This document shows positions 5,330-6,338 of a stretch of DNA of 6,338 nt, one piece after another. The first letter of the stretch is position 1, and each line of letters starts with the position of its first letter. The position numbers and the translations under genes were made by a program. The DNA comes from Actinomycetes bacterium (GTDB lineage Bacteria; Actinomycetota; Acidimicrobiia; Acidimicrobiales; Bog-793): the NCBI GenBank assembly GCA_021823365.1, contig JAKAOD010000191.1, positions 1-6,338 on the forward strand. The letters are read 5' to 3'. The notes beneath the pieces were generated by a model. It was not told where the DNA came from and made no database searches. It saw only the letters and a list, made by a program, of their open reading frames with translations.

Positions 5330-6338
5330 CTCCCCGCCTCCACGTCCGCCGCTGCCCGCCAGCCCCGGCGCGACGAGCGCCGCAGGTCGAACACGACCTT
5401 CACCGCCCCGCGGCGCCCCGCCGCAGCGGCGTGCCGGATGGCCTCCTCGTAGCGCTCCAGAGGGTAGCGGGCCGAGACGATCCGCTCGAGGTGCGCCGAG
5501 GCGACGAGCTCGAAGGCGAGGTCGAACGTCGAGCGCGGCCCGTCGGGGGTGTCCTCGGACCCGTAGGCGTAGGCGCCGGCGAGGGTGATCTCCCGTTGCC
5601 AGAGGGGGGCGAGGTCGACCCGCGCCGAGCCGGGCATGCCGATGAGCACGACCCTGCCGCCCGCCCTGACGACGGCGAGCGACGAGGCGATCGATCCTGC
5701 CGATCCGACGCAGTCGAACACCACGTCGGCGCCGCCGGCGAGCCGCCCGAGCCCGCCGGAGCGCGAGGCGGCGAGCGAGCCGGTGAGCCGCCGGACGGCG
5801 CGAGGTAGCTCCTCCGGTGCGACGACCTGGTCGGCGCCGAGCGCGCCGGCGAGCTCGCGTTGGACGGGGTGCTTGGCGACGACGACGATCGCCGAGGGCA
5901 GGCTGTGGTGGCGGAGCGCCGCGAGCGTCGCCAGTCCGAGAGTCCCGGCGCCGAGCACGACCGCGCGCTCGCCGGCGACGACGCCGCCGGCAAGGGCGGC
6001 ATGCACGGCGCAGGCGGCCGGCTCGACCATCACCGCGGCCTCGTCGCCGAGCCCATCGGGGACGGGACGGAGCTGGGACTCGTGGGCGACGAGCAGCTCC
6101 GACCAGCCTCCTCCGGTGTCGGCGCAGTAGCCGGTCTGAAGACCCGGGCGCAGATGCCCGTAGGCGAGGCGCTCGCACGCGCCTTTGCGGCCCGCCGTGC
6201 AGGCTGCGCAGGGCGGGTCGATCCCCCGCGCCAGGCAGCCGAGGACGGGCTCCACGACGACGCGCACGCCGTCGAGCTCCCCGCCGACGACGTCGCCGAC
6301 GATCTCGTGGCCGGGGACGAAGGGGAAGCAGATCGGAA
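5326..6338 (-). CDS. Zinc-dependent medium-chain alcohol dehydrogenase, 5' end cut by the window
   Basis: The reading frame runs off the right edge; 336 complete codons are visible and the start lies outside. The GTG at 6267 is not the start, because the conserved PGHEIVG zinc-site segment (residues 8-14 of the visible part, H10-E11) lies upstream of it. A structural-zinc lobe with C34, C43, C46 and C54 follows. Then come an EP motif (E105) of the catalytic zinc site, the Rossmann nucleotide loop VLGAGTLG (127-134), VVFDCVG (205-211) and AGGRVVLIGMPG (225-236). This is the usual order for GroES-like zinc alcohol dehydrogenases, which oxidise or reduce alcohols with NAD(P). KHP after the second strand (155-157) may bear on cofactor choice, but that is unsure. 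The substrate is unknown. Its stop overlaps the start of the LarA-like gene, so the two are probably translationally coupled. The N-terminal part, perhaps 40 residues with the first zinc cysteine, is missing. Confidence 0.92.
   Translation of the reverse strand, partial: PICFPFVPGHEIVGDVVGGELDGVRVVVEPVLGCLARGIDPPCAACTAGRKGACERLAYGHLRPGLQTGYCADTGGGWSELLVAHESQLRPVPDGLGDEAAVMVEPAACAVHAALAGGVVAGERAVVLGAGTLGLATLAALRHHSLPSAIVVVAKHPVQRELAGALGADQVVAPEELPRAVRRLTGSLAASRSGGLGRLAGGADVVFDCVGSAGSIASSLAVVRAGGRVVLIGMPGSARVDLAPLWQREITLAGAYAYGSEDTPDGPRSTFDLAFELVASAHLERIVSARYPLERYEEAIRHAAAAGRRGAVKVVFDLRRSSRRGWRAAADVEAGS
5337..5341 (-). promoter_or_regulatory. Ribosome-binding site supporting a TTG start
   Basis: GGAGG on the minus strand sits seven bases upstream of TTG at 5329, inside the last codons of the dehydrogenase gene. 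It is the main reason to prefer the TTG over the downstream GTG (5308) and ATG (5275), neither of which has a comparable site. Confidence 0.6.

Noticed and set aside
3773..5452. Plus-strand open frame of 559 codons opposite the LarA-like gene
   Set aside because: The translation is repetitive Val/Glu/Asp/Arg-rich with no recognisable motif, while the minus strand has clear LarA-family motifs across the same bases.
5330..6178. Upstream extension of the LarA-like frame
   Set aside because: It is Arg-rich nonsense overlapping a well-supported zinc dehydrogenase; LarA-family similarity begins only near residue 20 of the chosen start.

Overview
The window is GC-rich (roughly 70%), with codons ending in G or C, dense gene packing, and GTG or TTG starts at several genes. 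Together with the protein flavour, this suggests a high-GC actinomycete-like bacterium (Actinomycetota, perhaps an Acidimicrobiia or Thermoleophilia lineage). That assignment is an inference; there is no rRNA or marker phylogeny here.

Layout, left to right. Bases 1-293 hold no convincing protein gene but contain an unusual density of mutually compatible RNA helices, including a perfect 10-bp long-range pairing and a compact three-way junction. I annotate this as a candidate structured RNA of unassigned family. Its right edge runs into the stop codon of a minus-strand MFS transporter gene (294-1571). A 113-base divergent intergenic region separates the transporter from purE on the plus strand (start 1685, strong Shine-Dalgarno). 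purE is followed, across a short gap with two competing hairpins, by a small two-helix membrane protein (2177-2440). A second tiny membrane protein lies convergently on the minus strand (2466-2669).

From 2716 to the right edge, everything is one minus-strand operon read right to left. It encodes a zinc-dependent medium-chain alcohol dehydrogenase (5' end cut by the window edge), a full-length protein of the nickel-dependent lactate racemase (LarA/DUF2088) superfamily, and a PlsC-type acyltransferase, and it ends at a 7-bp hairpin. Both gene junctions are 4-base stop/start overlaps (TTGA and GTGA), so the three products are probably made together.

The operon is the most interesting content. 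The LarA-like protein keeps the lysine that tethers the nickel-pincer cofactor and the nickel-ligand histidine at exactly the spacing of the characterised lactate racemase. It lacks an obvious second catalytic histidine and the lactate-binding residues. With an alcohol dehydrogenase and an acyltransferase as partners, a hydroxyl-handling step in a lipid or acyl-ester pathway is a reasonable hypothesis, not a demonstrated function. No cofactor-synthesis genes (larB, larC, larE) are visible.
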